From Dendrocalamus latiflorus (Eukaryota > Streptophyta > Magnoliopsida > Poales > Poaceae): a stretch of DNA of 64,000 bases. Where the stretch lies: contig CM029610.1 of assembly GCA_017311315.1 (NCBI GenBank), positions 7,614,387 through 7,678,386 of the forward strand, in the 5' to 3' direction. Both the position numbers and the translations under genes were made by a program. Under the pieces are notes generated by a model. It was not told the origin of the DNA, made no database searches, and saw nothing but the letters and a program-made list of their open reading frames with translations. Positions 1-9,094 of the stretch are shown one piece after another; within the stretch, counting starts at the first letter, position 1; each line of letters opens with the position of its first letter.

Positions 1-9
1 GGTGCGTAC

Positions 10-1995
10 GTGCCGTCCAGATTGGACGACATCGCAGCGGAATCCCTAGTTCTGCCACGGGCGGAGGAGGCAGAGTGGGGATTCAATGAAGGCAGACTCG
101 TTGTAGGGCAGAGCTTCCGTAACAAGAGTGCTGCACAGCAAGCTATTGCCACATACGCCGTCAACATAAGCCGGACATATCGGGTGCATAGGTCCAACCC
201 TGACACCTACATTGTGAAGTGTGTGGACGGCTCCTGCCCTGGCAAGGTCCGTGCGCAGCGGTTCAGAGGCGCTGCCACGGACTTCCGGATAACGGTGCTG
301 AACGATCACACTTGTGAGCTTGCGGCGCCACTACCTAGGCACCGCAACATGACGTCATCATATGTTGCACAGCTGATAAGGCATCTTGTGGTTGCAAATG
401 TATCCATTACTCCCAAGGTTCTCATGGCGGAGGTAGCGAACACAGTGGGGTATGCTGTGAGCTACAAGAAGGTGTGGCGGGGGAAACAGAAGGTACTGCG
501 GAGTATGTTCGGGACATATGAGGAGGCATATGATCTGGTCCCGAGAATGTTGTGTCAGATTGCAGCAGCAAACCCAGGCACGTACATTAACAAGTACGAG
601 CGGGTTAACGAGACGGAAGGGCCGAATTGTTTTGTGCTTGACAGAGTGTTCTGGGCCTTCCATCAGGCAATAGAAGGCTTCAAGTGGTGCCGTCCTGTGC
701 TAACGATGGACGGCACATTCCTATCTGGCAAATACAAGGGTACAATCCTGACCGCGGTTGCAGCAGACGCAAATGACCAGTTACTCCCAGTGGCATTTGC
801 AATAGTAGAGAATGAGAGTACGGATAGCTGGCTGTGGTTCCTTGTCAATGTGAAGCAGGCCGTTGTACAAGATCGGCCCGATGTGTGTGTTATCTCGGAC
901 CGCAATGCAGGCTTGCTGTCTGCAATGCGAACGATGCAGAACGGGACACAGCCTCCGTACCAGTGGAATGACATGAAGAACCGGTGGTGCATGAGGCATC
1001 TTGCGGCAAACTTCCACAGAAGGTTCCATAGCAAGGAACTAATGAAGATGTTTAAAAAACTTTGTATGCAAAACCAGAAGACGAAGTTCGATGCCTTGTG
1101 GAGTCACCTTGATAAGGAGACCAGCAAGCATGTCAGGCGTCTTGAGCAGTCTGAAGCGGGGGCCGTGGCGGGAGGCTCCACGAGACTTGGGGAGTTCACA
1201 CAATGGGTGCAGTCCAATGCACCTGACCTGGAGATGTGGTCTCTACTGCATGACACCGGCGGAGCAAGGTACGGAATCATGATGACAAACATGTCCGAGG
1301 TGTACAATGGTGTTCTAAAGGGCGTGAGATCCCTACCTATCACTGCAATCGTTGAAGAGACCTGGAACCGTTCAATAGGATACTTCGTCAATAGAGCCAT
1401 GATGGCGAAGCATCATATGGACGAAGGCAAAGAATTCTCTGAGGTAGCGCGGGCCTACATGGACAAGAAGATGGAGAAGGCTCGTTCGCATATTGCTCAG
1501 ACCATGGATGGCTTACGGAGGAAGTTTGAGGTTCGCCTCAGACAGAAGTACATGATGGGTCAGGCTAGAGGGGATCGTAAGCAGGTGTGCACGATTGATG
1601 ACAGAGCATCTTGCACCTGCAACAAGCCGCAGCTTCTACACAAGCCATGCTCCCACGTGTACGCGGCATGCGCGTTATGGAACCAGGCGCCCACGCATTA
1701 CATCTCAAGGTACTATGACATGAAGCACCTGTTTGAAACCTGGACCACGGAGTTCCATTCGTACGGGGTGGACATGCATTATAGGGAGCTCTGGCCAGGG
1801 CAGATCAAGTGGGTGCCGAACGATGCACTGAAGCACGTCGGCCGTGGGCGAAGACAGAGCCGTCGCATTCGTAACGACATGGATGATAGCCAGCGTGGGG
1901 ATCGGGTTCGGCGCCCGAAGTGCAGACTATGCAAGACGGTTGGCCATTCATTTAGGCAGTGCCCAAACAGGCCGACATCAAGTAACGCTCCATAG
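10..1995 (+). CDS. Mutator-like (MULE/MuDR) transposase
   Basis: This 661-residue intact ORF is a DDE transposase of the Mutator superfamily, acting in the nucleus by cut-and-paste. Residues about 28-102 form the MuDR N-terminal DNA-binding region, with conserved C71, C76, H100 and C102. The transposase core follows: LTMDGTFLSGKY places the first catalytic Asp at 234, VISDRNAG places the second at 297, and TNMSEVYN offers a candidate Glu at 430. A SWIM zinc finger (C535, C537, C547, H549) and a C-terminal CCHC knuckle (CRLCKTVGHSFRQCP, about residues 640-654) complete the usual order. The length is typical of plant MULE-A proteins. The ORF opens ten bases into the window, so an earlier start or upstream exon may lie outside. 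It reads in the same direction as the plant-mobile-domain pseudogene that follows 300 bp downstream. No stop or frameshift is visible, so it could be active or recently active. Confidence 0.93.
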   Translation: MPSRLDDIAAESLVLPRAEEAEWGFNEGRLVVGQSFRNKSAAQQAIATYAVNISRTYRVHRSNPDTYIVKCVDGSCPGKVRAQRFRGAATDFRITVLNDHTCELAAPLPRHRNMTSSYVAQLIRHLVVANVSITPKVLMAEVANTVGYAVSYKKVWRGKQKVLRSMFGTYEEAYDLVPRMLCQIAAANPGTYINKYERVNETEGPNCFVLDRVFWAFHQAIEGFKWCRPVLTMDGTFLSGKYKGTILTAVAADANDQLLPVAFAIVENESTDSWLWFLVNVKQAVVQDRPDVCVISDRNAGLLSAMRTMQNGTQPPYQWNDMKNRWCMRHLAANFHRRFHSKELMKMFKKLCMQNQKTKFDALWSHLDKETSKHVRRLEQSEAGAVAGGSTRLGEFTQWVQSNAPDLEMWSLLHDTGGARYGIMMTNMSEVYNGVLKGVRSLPITAIVEETWNRSIGYFVNRAMMAKHHMDEGKEFSEVARAYMDKKMEKARSHIAQTMDGLRRKFEVRLRQKYMMGQARGDRKQVCTIDDRASCTCNKPQLLHKPCSHVYAACALWNQAPTHYISRYYDMKHLFETWTTEFHSYGVDMHYRELWPGQIKWVPNDALKHVGRGRRQSRRIRNDMDDSQRGDRVRRPKCRLCKTVGHSFRQCPNRPTSSNAP

Positions 1996-2292
1996 TATGC
2001 AGCACATGGATTGTCATTGTGCACTGCTGGTATCGTGCATCCTGTAACCTATGCTGAATGTATCTTACCAAATTATTTCCGTGTACAATTTGTTTGAGTC
2101 ATTTCTTGCAAATTATGTTATGTTGTGACTTATCCGATATTTCGTTATCATTTGTTGCCGTTCGATGCAAATTACGTTTGTTCATGTTATGGTGGCATTT
2201 ATTTTACGATGTATTATCATTACCTACAAATTATGTATGTTGCATATTCTCATGACACTGCGTACTGACTTGTTTTCAATCATCGGCAGGAC

Positions 2293-3955
2293 ATGGCGTA
2301 CGAGTTGCTTGAGGCCCGTTGGGATGACCACCACCGATGCACAGCGTGGGCATCTATGCCTGAGGGCCCTCCGTGTTTCGTCCTTAGGGGCCCCCGAGAG
2401 CACTGGCCGCTAGACGAGCGGTACATCCCGCTGCTGCGAGACACCGGTCTTTTGCCCCTTGCTCCCGTACAACCCGCAGAGAGTGCTGAGGCAGTTTGAC
2501 CTGCACCAGCACGTGCCACCCCTCCCAGTACGGGCACTACCACCGAAGGCCCACCGGTAAGACATTGCACGGTAAATGTACCCAAGGTAGTAATGTGTTG
2601 ATAATACTAATTGTACAATATGTGCACTAACTTGCAGGCAAACAAGAAGAGGGCACCATGGTGACGACTGGAGAGCCACACAGCGGTCGTGGACAGACCT
2701 GTGGCGTGACTCAGCGAGCATAGAGGTTGTGGACGAGACTAGGCCACACGACATCGCCACGTACGGTGCGTATCTAGAGTGGTACATTCCACGCACCCGC
2801 AGCAAGATTACTGGGCCTGCCCCACCCCGTCCTTCAGAGGTCACGCACGAAGATGCCATACAGGCCGGCCCAGACCGTCATCGAGCAGCACGTCTTGACG
2901 AGGCGGTACGTGCACGTGCAGTACGTTTGTACTCATTGTTTCTTTACGTACAATGCGTTTGATCTCATTTGTTGTTGACCTACAGTGCGAGCATATGCGT
3001 CGTGCTGAGAACGAGGCTTTTCAGATGCTGCAGCGTGGGGAGGGCGGCAACCGGGTTCTTGCTTCGGCGCGTAGCATCTTCAGTGACCTCAGGAATGCGA
3101 TCAAGGCGTTGAGCTGTAGTCAGCACAGGGATGATGTCCATGCACGACGCGTCCGCAGAGAGCAGCCTTCAGCGCCGCCGTCGGCACCACCTTCAGCACG
3201 TCCGTCGCTGTACGGTGGTCGTCCGTCGCAGTCCGGCGGTCGTCCGTCGCAGTCCGGCGATCGTCCCTCGCTGACCGGCGGTCCTCAGTCGCTGTCCGGC
3301 GGTCGTACGTCGCTGTCCAGAGGACATCCCAGCTACGCTCCCTCGTCCTCACAGCGTTTTGGACCAGCGGTACGACATTTGCCATCAGTTCGTTCGTCCA
3401 CTCGATTGCCATTTATTCGTAACACACGTTTTCCTTGCAGCAGTTGCGAAGGGATAGCACGTTGCTACAGCCGTCGTCATCCCGGAGGGCGGCGGATGAG
3501 CCTACAGATAGCGACACTGAGACAACCCAGCAGATAGCGACATATGCGCCAGGCGGTCAGTCCACCCGAGCAGACACGCAAGGGCGGTTCGAGTGGTTCG
3601 GGCAGACGTACCGAGGTTACACGGCGCAGGAGTACATGGGTGATTTCCCAACGTCATCGTCATTCCAACAGCCGTATGCACCAGTACGTACGCATGTAGT
3701 AAACATAACACATGATATACATAATGATTATAAACTTTTTTGTATTTTCCATTGCAGGACGTAGACCCCTCCTCCGATTGGCTGAGCTCTATTATAAGCC
3801 AGCAGTCGGAACTCCCCACAGAGATGTACCCACCACCGCCTCCGACGCAGACCTCGCAGTACGACCTTCGAGATGCACCGCGCTCCCCTAGCAGGTTCAC
3901 CTTCTCGGAGGATCAGATACGTCGTCCGCGGCGGCGACGACGAGATGATAAATGA
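2293..3955 (+). pseudogene. MAIN-like plant mobile domain (PMD) gene, internally deleted and frameshifted
   Basis: Five exons can be traced with good GT-AG borders: 2293-2556, 2638-2905, 2986-3369, 3441-3683 and 3758-3955. The first begins MAYELLEARWDD and reaches DERYIPLLRDTGLLPLA, a typical opening of plant mobile domain (MAIN-like, aminotransferase-like) proteins. Within a few residues it jumps, in another frame, to NPQRVLRQFDLHQHVPPLP, which normally closes that domain. The central ~250 residues of the domain are therefore missing. A second frame break lies at about 2660, where APW and DDWRATQRSW are in different frames. Later exons encode a basic, Ser/Pro-rich tail with seven-residue repeats and end in RRPRRRRRDDK. 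PMD proteins are known to be linked to transposons and, in Arabidopsis MAIN/MAIL1, to silencing. Here the gene follows a MULE transposase. An intron may also precede the ATG (acceptor at about 2289). Confidence 0.7.
3197..3325 (+). repeat. 21-bp coding tandem repeat in the PMD tail
   Basis: About six imperfect copies of a 21-bp unit encode a seven-residue motif of the form GRPSQSG or GRPSLSG in the third exon of the PMD-like gene. Copy number is likely to vary between alleles. Confidence 0.75.
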
Positions 3956-4263
3956 ATTTTTGTAATTGTGCTGTTGTAATTTATTTGATGTTTTTCATGT
4001 GCTTTATGGTTTGATGTTCAAAGATGGTTTCCAGTATAAAATGGTTGCTCTAAGTTCTTTGATTTACTATGGCATACAACCAACTGAGAGATGACAACAC
4101 AAAACAACACATACATTGCACGTACATGAAATGTAGCAAGTAGTACAACCACCAACACACCAACGAACACAACAACTAAAATCCAACACAACCGTACTTA
4201 ACACATTACTAAAAATAGCTTGACGACAACACAACATAACATACACGAGGAGAACCTCCAGCA
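3956..4263. other. Noncoding spacer, partly duplicated at 5130-5260
   Basis: This AT-rich stretch lies between the PMD-like gene and the first GRF-finger gene. The 4090-4240 part, rich in ACAACACA motifs, matches 5130-5260 imperfectly, including the shared string CAACACATACATTGCAC. Both copies lie just downstream of an antisense GRF-finger gene, as expected if a whole cassette was duplicated. Confidence 0.5.
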
Positions 4264-4670
4264 CTACAACTTGAGGATAACAATAATCACAAGAAACAAA
4301 ATAGCACACAACATTAAATTTATCTTCCACTCTAGTCTGTCGAAACGATGCCGCATCTCGACAGGGTCGCAACCCCCAAACGACAACTCTCTCATGGCGA
4401 ACATTGGCTGTCCTATTGCCCATTTCATCCTCCCACACCCAGAATCGGCAACCACCATGAGCTTCCTGCGATTCCATGACAAGAAGTGTTTTAAACATAC
4501 CACCACGATTTCAACGAACCCGAAACAATCTGACTCACCGAGTGATTTGGGCACTTGTAGTAGTGTCGCCCAGGATTCGCGGTCGTCTGTGCTGTCCTAC
4601 GTCTAACCAAGGTGTTGCAATTTGGGCACATCACCGTGGGTGCCCATGACGACGTGCTGAGCTGACTCAT
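4264..4670 (-). pseudogene. GRF-type zinc-finger gene (copy a), probably frameshifted
   Basis: The gene reads on the minus strand. Exon 1 (4539-4670) starts MSQLSTSSWAPTVMCPNC and includes NPGRHYYKCPNHS. A 73-bp intron with a perfect GTGAGT donor and a GCAG acceptor follows. Exon 2 starts at 4465 with EAHGGCRFWVWEDE. Joined, this gives the GRF zinc-finger pattern: a CxxC pair, NPGR-Y-x-C, then C-x-F-x-W-x-D. GRF fingers bind nucleic acid in some repair and topoisomerase proteins; the role here is unknown. Downstream, a second frame encodes RLEWKINLMLCAILFLVIIV, a hydrophobic tail-anchor-like end, so a one-base shift near 4400 probably separates finger and tail. In the finger's own frame the ORF runs on to 4067 without clear meaning. 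A TATA box (4777-4786) lies upstream. Confidence 0.55.
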
Positions 4671-4776
4671 TGCCTACTCTGGTGGAGTGAGCACGAAAGG
4701 AAACTACACTGATTGTGAAGAACTAACTCAGGAGGTGACTGATAACATGGCAAGGGAGTATGTGAGGGATGGCTCC

Positions 4777-4786
4777 GTTTTATAGG
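4777..4786 (-). promoter_or_regulatory. TATA box of GRF-finger gene a
   Basis: On the minus strand this reads CCTATAAAAC, about 107 bases upstream of the chosen ATG at 4670. The 31-bp repeat array begins roughly 90 bases further upstream. Confidence 0.55.
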
Positions 4787-4877
4787 CTGTGTGGGGGGGG
4801 GCAGCCTCACGCACAAAGAACACAGACAACACAAATGATACACGCACATAAAGGGGCAGAGAGCAGACAGAAAGGGG

Positions 4878-5035
4878 CACCTTTGCTTAGTGACATGAAA
4901 AAGGAGGGCAGCTTTGCCCAGTGATATGACAAAACGGGGCAGCTTTGCCCAGTGACTTGACAAAACGGGCTAGCTTTCCGCAGTGACATGACAAAAGAGG
5001 TCAGCTTTCCGCAGTGACATGACAAAACAACTCCA
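4878..5035. repeat. 31-bp minisatellite, array 1 (about five copies)
   Basis: About five head-to-tail copies of a 31-bp unit with the core CAGTGACATGACAAAACG, each beginning AGCTTT-G or AGCTTTCC. The unit is the same as in the larger array at 5985-6695. It lies upstream of the TATA box of GRF-finger gene a. No spacer sequences occur between units. Confidence 0.85.
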
Positions 5036-5257
5036 CGAAGATAACAACCAATCCATCGCATGCTTAACAATGTTGCACATTACATCGTTACGGAAAGAGG
5101 CCACAGAACATGAAGGCGTCACTCACTTACAACACGAAACAACACATACATTGCACATACATAATTTATGGAAAGTAGTACACCCAACAATTTACGGAAA
5201 GCAGTACAGCCAACACATACATGAACTAAAATACGACACAACCATAACCCTCGTTAC

Positions 5258-5887
5258 CTACATGCCAAACGAGCCTCGTGGCACCCACATGGAGAATTGC
5301 TGAGGGGGCCGTCTCGGACGTGGCTGGCCGTTGTGGTAGTGGCATGCACATATGCAGCTCGGGTTCGCGCAGCAACATGTGGGATCATAAGAGCTTCCTA
5401 TATTCACGACCTCCTCGTTGCCCCTCTCGCGTTGCATCTGTTCGCGGAGGTCGTTGTTCTCCTCAGTGAGACTCTCCATTCGGTACTCCAAGTCCCATAT
5501 TCGAGCCCATAATGTATCCACATAACGATCAACATACCGTTCATGAGGAGGGTCGATCCAGCGGGAGAAGTCACATTTTGCCATCTGCAAAAAAAAAGGA
5601 CGGTAAACTTCGCGGGTCCATAAGCAATACAAAAAAGTAAAACTACTAAATTGTACCCCGGAGCGTAAGCATCGGAAGAAACGTCGCCCGCCATCGTTCG
5701 GGGAATCCAAGATCTGGACGACCGCGTACTCATTGTGCCTGCATTTCGGCCACGCTGGTTGAGCACGCCGACTTGGCATCAATCGGTACTGTGGACCGAA
5801 CATATCCCTCCTTTCTAAGGGAATGTCGTCCTTCGGTGACCCAAATCCCACTGGCCCCTCGGCTTCCGACATGGTTTGTTCAAGCAC
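5258..5887 (-). CDS. GRF-like zinc-finger protein (copy b)
   Basis: Two exons on the minus strand, 5657-5887 and 5584-5258, join in phase across a 72-bp intron (donor GGTACAATT, acceptor TTTGCAG) to give 185 residues. The finger reads KCRHNEY, then SPNDGGRRFFRCLRSG, then after the intron MAKCDFSRWIDPP. This fits the GRF pattern with a CxH first pair. It is followed by a coiled-coil stretch (WDLEYRMESLTEENNDLREQ) and an unusual cysteine-rich tail (CCCANPSCICACHYH). The ORF is intact. A TATA-like element (5941-5953) lies upstream, next to a long 31-bp repeat array. An alternative start is the Met at residue 6 (MSEAEGP). The function is unknown; membership of a transposon-borne family with copies a and c is inferred from shared layout. 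Confidence 0.7.
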   Translation of the reverse strand: MLEQTMSEAEGPVGFGSPKDDIPLERRDMFGPQYRLMPSRRAQPAWPKCRHNEYAVVQILDSPNDGGRRFFRCLRSGVQFSSFTFLYCLWTREVYRPFFLQMAKCDFSRWIDPPHERYVDRYVDTLWARIWDLEYRMESLTEENNDLREQMQRERGNEEVVNIGSSYDPTCCCANPSCICACHYHNGQPRPRRPPQQFSMWVPRGSFGM

Positions 5888-5940
5888 GAAAGACAGGGTA
5901 CTTCTTTGTTCGACTGAACAATTGCTGGGACCCCAACCGT

Positions 5941-5953
5941 GCTACTTATACCA
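5941..5953 (-). promoter_or_regulatory. TATA-like box of GRF-finger gene b
   Basis: The minus strand reads TTGGTATAAGTAGC here, 54 bases or more upstream of the ATG at 5887 and directly next to the large 31-bp array. Confidence 0.45.
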
Positions 5954-5984
5954 AACGAGACAACTTGCTGCATCTTTGCTCTGA

Positions 5985-6695
5985 GAGATGACAGAACAAG
6001 TCTGCTTTCGCAGTGAAATGACAAAAGAGGCCATCTTTGCTCAGAGACATGACAACACGGGGCAGCTTTGTTCAAAGAGATGACACAGGACAGCTTTTCG
6101 CAGTGAAATGACAAAATATGTCGGCTTTGCTCAGTGAGATGACAAAAAGATGCCAGCTTTGGGCAGTGAGATGACAAAAGATGCCAGCTTTGGGCAGAGA
6201 CATGACATAACGGGGCAGCTTTGCTCAGTGAGATGACAAAAGATGCCAGCTTTGCGCAGAGACAAGACATAACGGGGCAGCTTTACTCAGTGAGATGACA
6301 AAAGATGCCAGCTTTGCGCAGTGACATGATAAAACGGGGCAGCTTTGCTCAGTGAGATGACAAAAGATGCCAGCTTTGCGCAGTGACATGATAAAACGGG
6401 GCAGCTTTCCTCAGAGACAATGCAAAACGGGGCAGCTTTGCTCAGTGAGATGACAAAACATGCCAGCTTTGCGCAGTGAGATGACAAAACATGCCAGCTT
6501 TGCGCAGTGACATGACAAAACGGCGCAGCTTTACTCAGTGGGACGACAAAACATGCCAGCTTTGGGCAGTGGCAGTACTAAAGAGGACATCTGTTCTCAG
6601 TGACATGACAACAAGAGGTCAGCTTTGCTCAGTGAGATGACAATTCAGGGCAGCTTTGCTCAGAGACATTACAAAACGGGACCTTTTTTCAGTGA
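5985..6695. repeat. 31-bp minisatellite, array 2 (about 22 copies, 62-bp dimers)
   Basis: About 22 contiguous units average 31 bp. In the middle (about 6120-6560) two unit types alternate: one containing CTCAGTGAGATGACAAAAGA and one containing CGCAGTGACATGATAAAACG. This makes a 62-bp higher-order repeat. Units at both edges are more diverged, the usual pattern of unequal exchange. The array fills the space between divergent GRF-finger genes b and c. Confidence 0.9.
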
Positions 6696-6774
6696 TACCG
6701 CAGCACTCCCATCTTTACTCACTGCTACCACCACGCGGACCAGCTTTAGACGTACGAGTAGAGACAAAACAGCC

Positions 6775-6784
6775 CCTATAAATT
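6775..6784 (+). promoter_or_regulatory. TATA box of GRF-finger gene c
   Basis: CCTATAAATT stands 83 bases upstream of the ATG at 6867 and about 80 bases after the end of 31-bp array 2. Confidence 0.5.
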
Positions 6785-6866
6785 CGTATGCATTCCATTT
6801 CCCAGCGAACATTGCCCATCCAAACCCCATACTACATCGCGCTTCCCTCACCCTCACCCAACCGGG

Positions 6867-7658
6867 ATGGACAAAGGCAAGAAGAAGCAATGGGACAAGA
6901 TGGTGAAGGGTTGGGAGGAGACCCGTGACATAGCACGGTCAGCTGCGGCCCGCGATGCCGCCCGCGATGAGAAAATAAGGGCGATACAGGCCCGGGTAGA
7001 ATAAGCCCATCGTGCTACCATGAAAGGTCCCCCCCAGAGCGCCCGCGTAGCAACAACCCCATCCCGGACGTCCCCACCGAGCGTTCGCCACAACTACCAC
7101 CTGAGGGGGAGACACCTCCCCTTTGTTGGTGCGGGGACGTGTGCAAGTTCTTCAAGTCTAAGCACCGCATCAGTCTAGGTATGCGTTACTGGGGTTGCGC
7201 AAACTACTCCAGTGACTACCCCAACCGCCGCTTTGACACCGCAACCTATCGGCAGCCGGTAACGACCACATGCACCATTTTCCCCTACCTTGTCTCCTTC
7301 ACAGCACGCACTAACAATATCTCCCATGTATTTACAGTCTCCGGAGCCCCTGTGTGGCTACCGCAAATGGATCGATCTTGAGATCCACCCTGAGGACCAA
7401 TGGACCCTTGACTTCGAGGAGTGGAATGTCACAAAGGAGAAGGAGTTGCTGGAGGAGGAGCGCCGCAAGCACGAGCACACCCTGCGTATACAGCGCGAGA
7501 CGCAAGCTCATCTTGAAGCGTGCACGCGTAGGGAGCGGGAGGCTCGCGAGATGGAGCGCGAGAGAAAGAGGGAAATTGCGGCTAAGGCAAAAGAGGCCGG
7601 AGAGGAGTTCAATGCCGAGCGGGCAAGGAAGGGAAAGTGGCCCCGGTCCACACAGTAG
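6867..7658 (+). pseudogene. GRF-like zinc-finger gene (copy c), with nonsense and frameshift
   Basis: The reading frame opens MDKGKKKQWDKMVKGWEE and meets a TAA at 7002. Beyond it, the frame must shift once near a run of seven C at 7029-7035 to reach ERPRSNNPIPDVPTERSPQL. The finger then reads LCWCGDVCKFF and MRYWGCANY. After an intron (donor at 7259, acceptor TTTACAG ending at 7337) comes PLCGYRKWIDLEIHPEDQW. This is again a GRF-like arrangement split before the last Cys. The last exon (7338-7658) ends in a long charged coiled coil (EKELLEEERRKHEHTLRIQR onward) and stops after GKWPRSTQ. The two lesions suggest a pseudogene, though an unrecognised small intron near 7000 could remove them. Confidence 0.55.
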
Positions 7659-7659
7659 G

Positions 7660-8635
7660 TCGTACGAGCAGTTGGGTGGGTTAGTCGCATATCATGCTAT
7701 ATGTTATGCATGTAATAAAAATCTACGCGGCATGTTACTCCCAACTGTATTATGAAGTTTAATATCTCGTATTTTCGCATTCCATGATGTAATAGACCTA
7801 GCAAGTTATTTCCCCTAAGGCATGCATGTTAGGACTAGTGGTGGAATTCTGAACATTAGAAGTACAGAGTTCCACACATGCCACTGGTCACATCACTTAC
7901 CGCTTTATGTATCGAATCGTTCCTAAAAAAATGTACCCAAATTTTTTATGCATCTACAACTTACATTGAACATAAACTTCTATTACAACTTTATCTTATT
8001 TTTACGCGGTTTATAACTACAAAATTGACAAAACATACAAACATCACGCGGATTGCAAACCCTTAAAACATACCAAACCCTAAAAGTCACTTACCACTTT
8101 ATATATCGATCGTTCTACGCACAATCGTTCCTAAAAAAATTTTACCCAAATTTTTTATGCATCTACAACATATAATCAACATAAAATTGTTTTACAATTT
8201 TTTCAAATTTTTTTCTGATTCACAACTACAAAATTAACAAAACTTATAATCATACATGTTCAATATCACTTTCCTTCATTTCCTCCAATTGTTCATATCA
8301 CATTTGTGCTCGAAAAATTTTTCTTTAAATTGCTTCCAATAAAACAATATACCATGATCGAAATTTGTTATTGTCACTTGAATACATTTTTCACGGTCAG
8401 CAATATAGGAAAATCACAAAAACACTAATCGTTACTTCACACAAATTTCGTTCGTACTCTACTAACCAATATTTTTAATTTTCAAAATTGCACAACTAAT
8501 TACACAAGCAGTAAAGTGGACTCCACTTCAAATTCATATTTTTTCACACATCATTTCATATATACACATAAATTTTTATTTAAAAAATTATCTTTACAAA
8601 TGCATACAAAAATAACTTGAATTAAAATCCTACCC
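7660..8635. repeat. AT-rich noncoding stretch with a ~205-bp direct repeat
   Basis: Sequence from about 7888 to 8085 is repeated imperfectly at about 8090-8270. Both copies carry CACTTACC, then CGTTCCTAAAAAAA, then CCCAAATTTTTTATGCATCT in the same order. A small imperfect inverted repeat (around GACTAGTGG and CCACTGGTC) lies at about 7833-7890. No ORF of note was found. The right flank meets the truncated retrotransposon. Confidence 0.55.
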
Positions 8636-9094
8636 GTGCAAACCCTAACCGGGGGGGTGGGACCCACGGCGGAGTATTTACAACAATTTCATTACTTATC
8701 TCAATATGCACAAGACGAAGATGTCAACACGGAAGCCAAAAGAATGACACACTTTATGAAAGGTCTGCAACCTGAGGTGAAGTGCCGTACCGTAACTGCT
8801 GGAATGTCAAACCTCTTGACCTTAGTCGATCAAGCCCTTTTGGTGGAAAAACAATTGTCAGGATATGTGAAGATCAGAAAGAAAAATAATCCTTTGGTTC
8901 AGTCTTCTACTGCTTGTTTTCATTGTGAACAAGAGGGGCATTATCGTGACCAATGTCCGCTGAAGTCTTTACCCAAAGAAGAAGCCAGGAACCAAGCAAA
9001 AAGACAGTTATCAACATCGCGCCCGCCATACCAAGAAGAAGAAGAGTTCTACCGTAAGAAAGCCAGAATTGAAGAAGGGACAAGTTTACCATAG
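8636..9094 (+). pseudogene. Ty3-type gag fragment with CCHC knuckle
   Basis: The frame encodes the C-terminal part of a retrotransposon capsid. TAEYLQQFHYLSQYAQ and FMKGLQPEVK are typical of the gag domain, and CFHCEQEGHYRDQCP is a CCHC zinc knuckle that binds RNA. The protein ends with a basic region and a stop at 9094. The first dozen residues (from the ATG at 8636) look like fused flanking sequence, because homology-like text begins only near 8671. The N-terminal half of gag is missing and no pol follows. Confidence 0.8.

Noticed and set aside
1091..1400. Small ORFs on both strands inside the transposase gene
   Set aside because: They overlap the 661-residue MULE frame, which has clear domains.
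5985..6695. CRISPR-like regular 31-bp repeats
   Set aside because: Units are contiguous with no unique spacers and the genome is plant nuclear, so this is a minisatellite.
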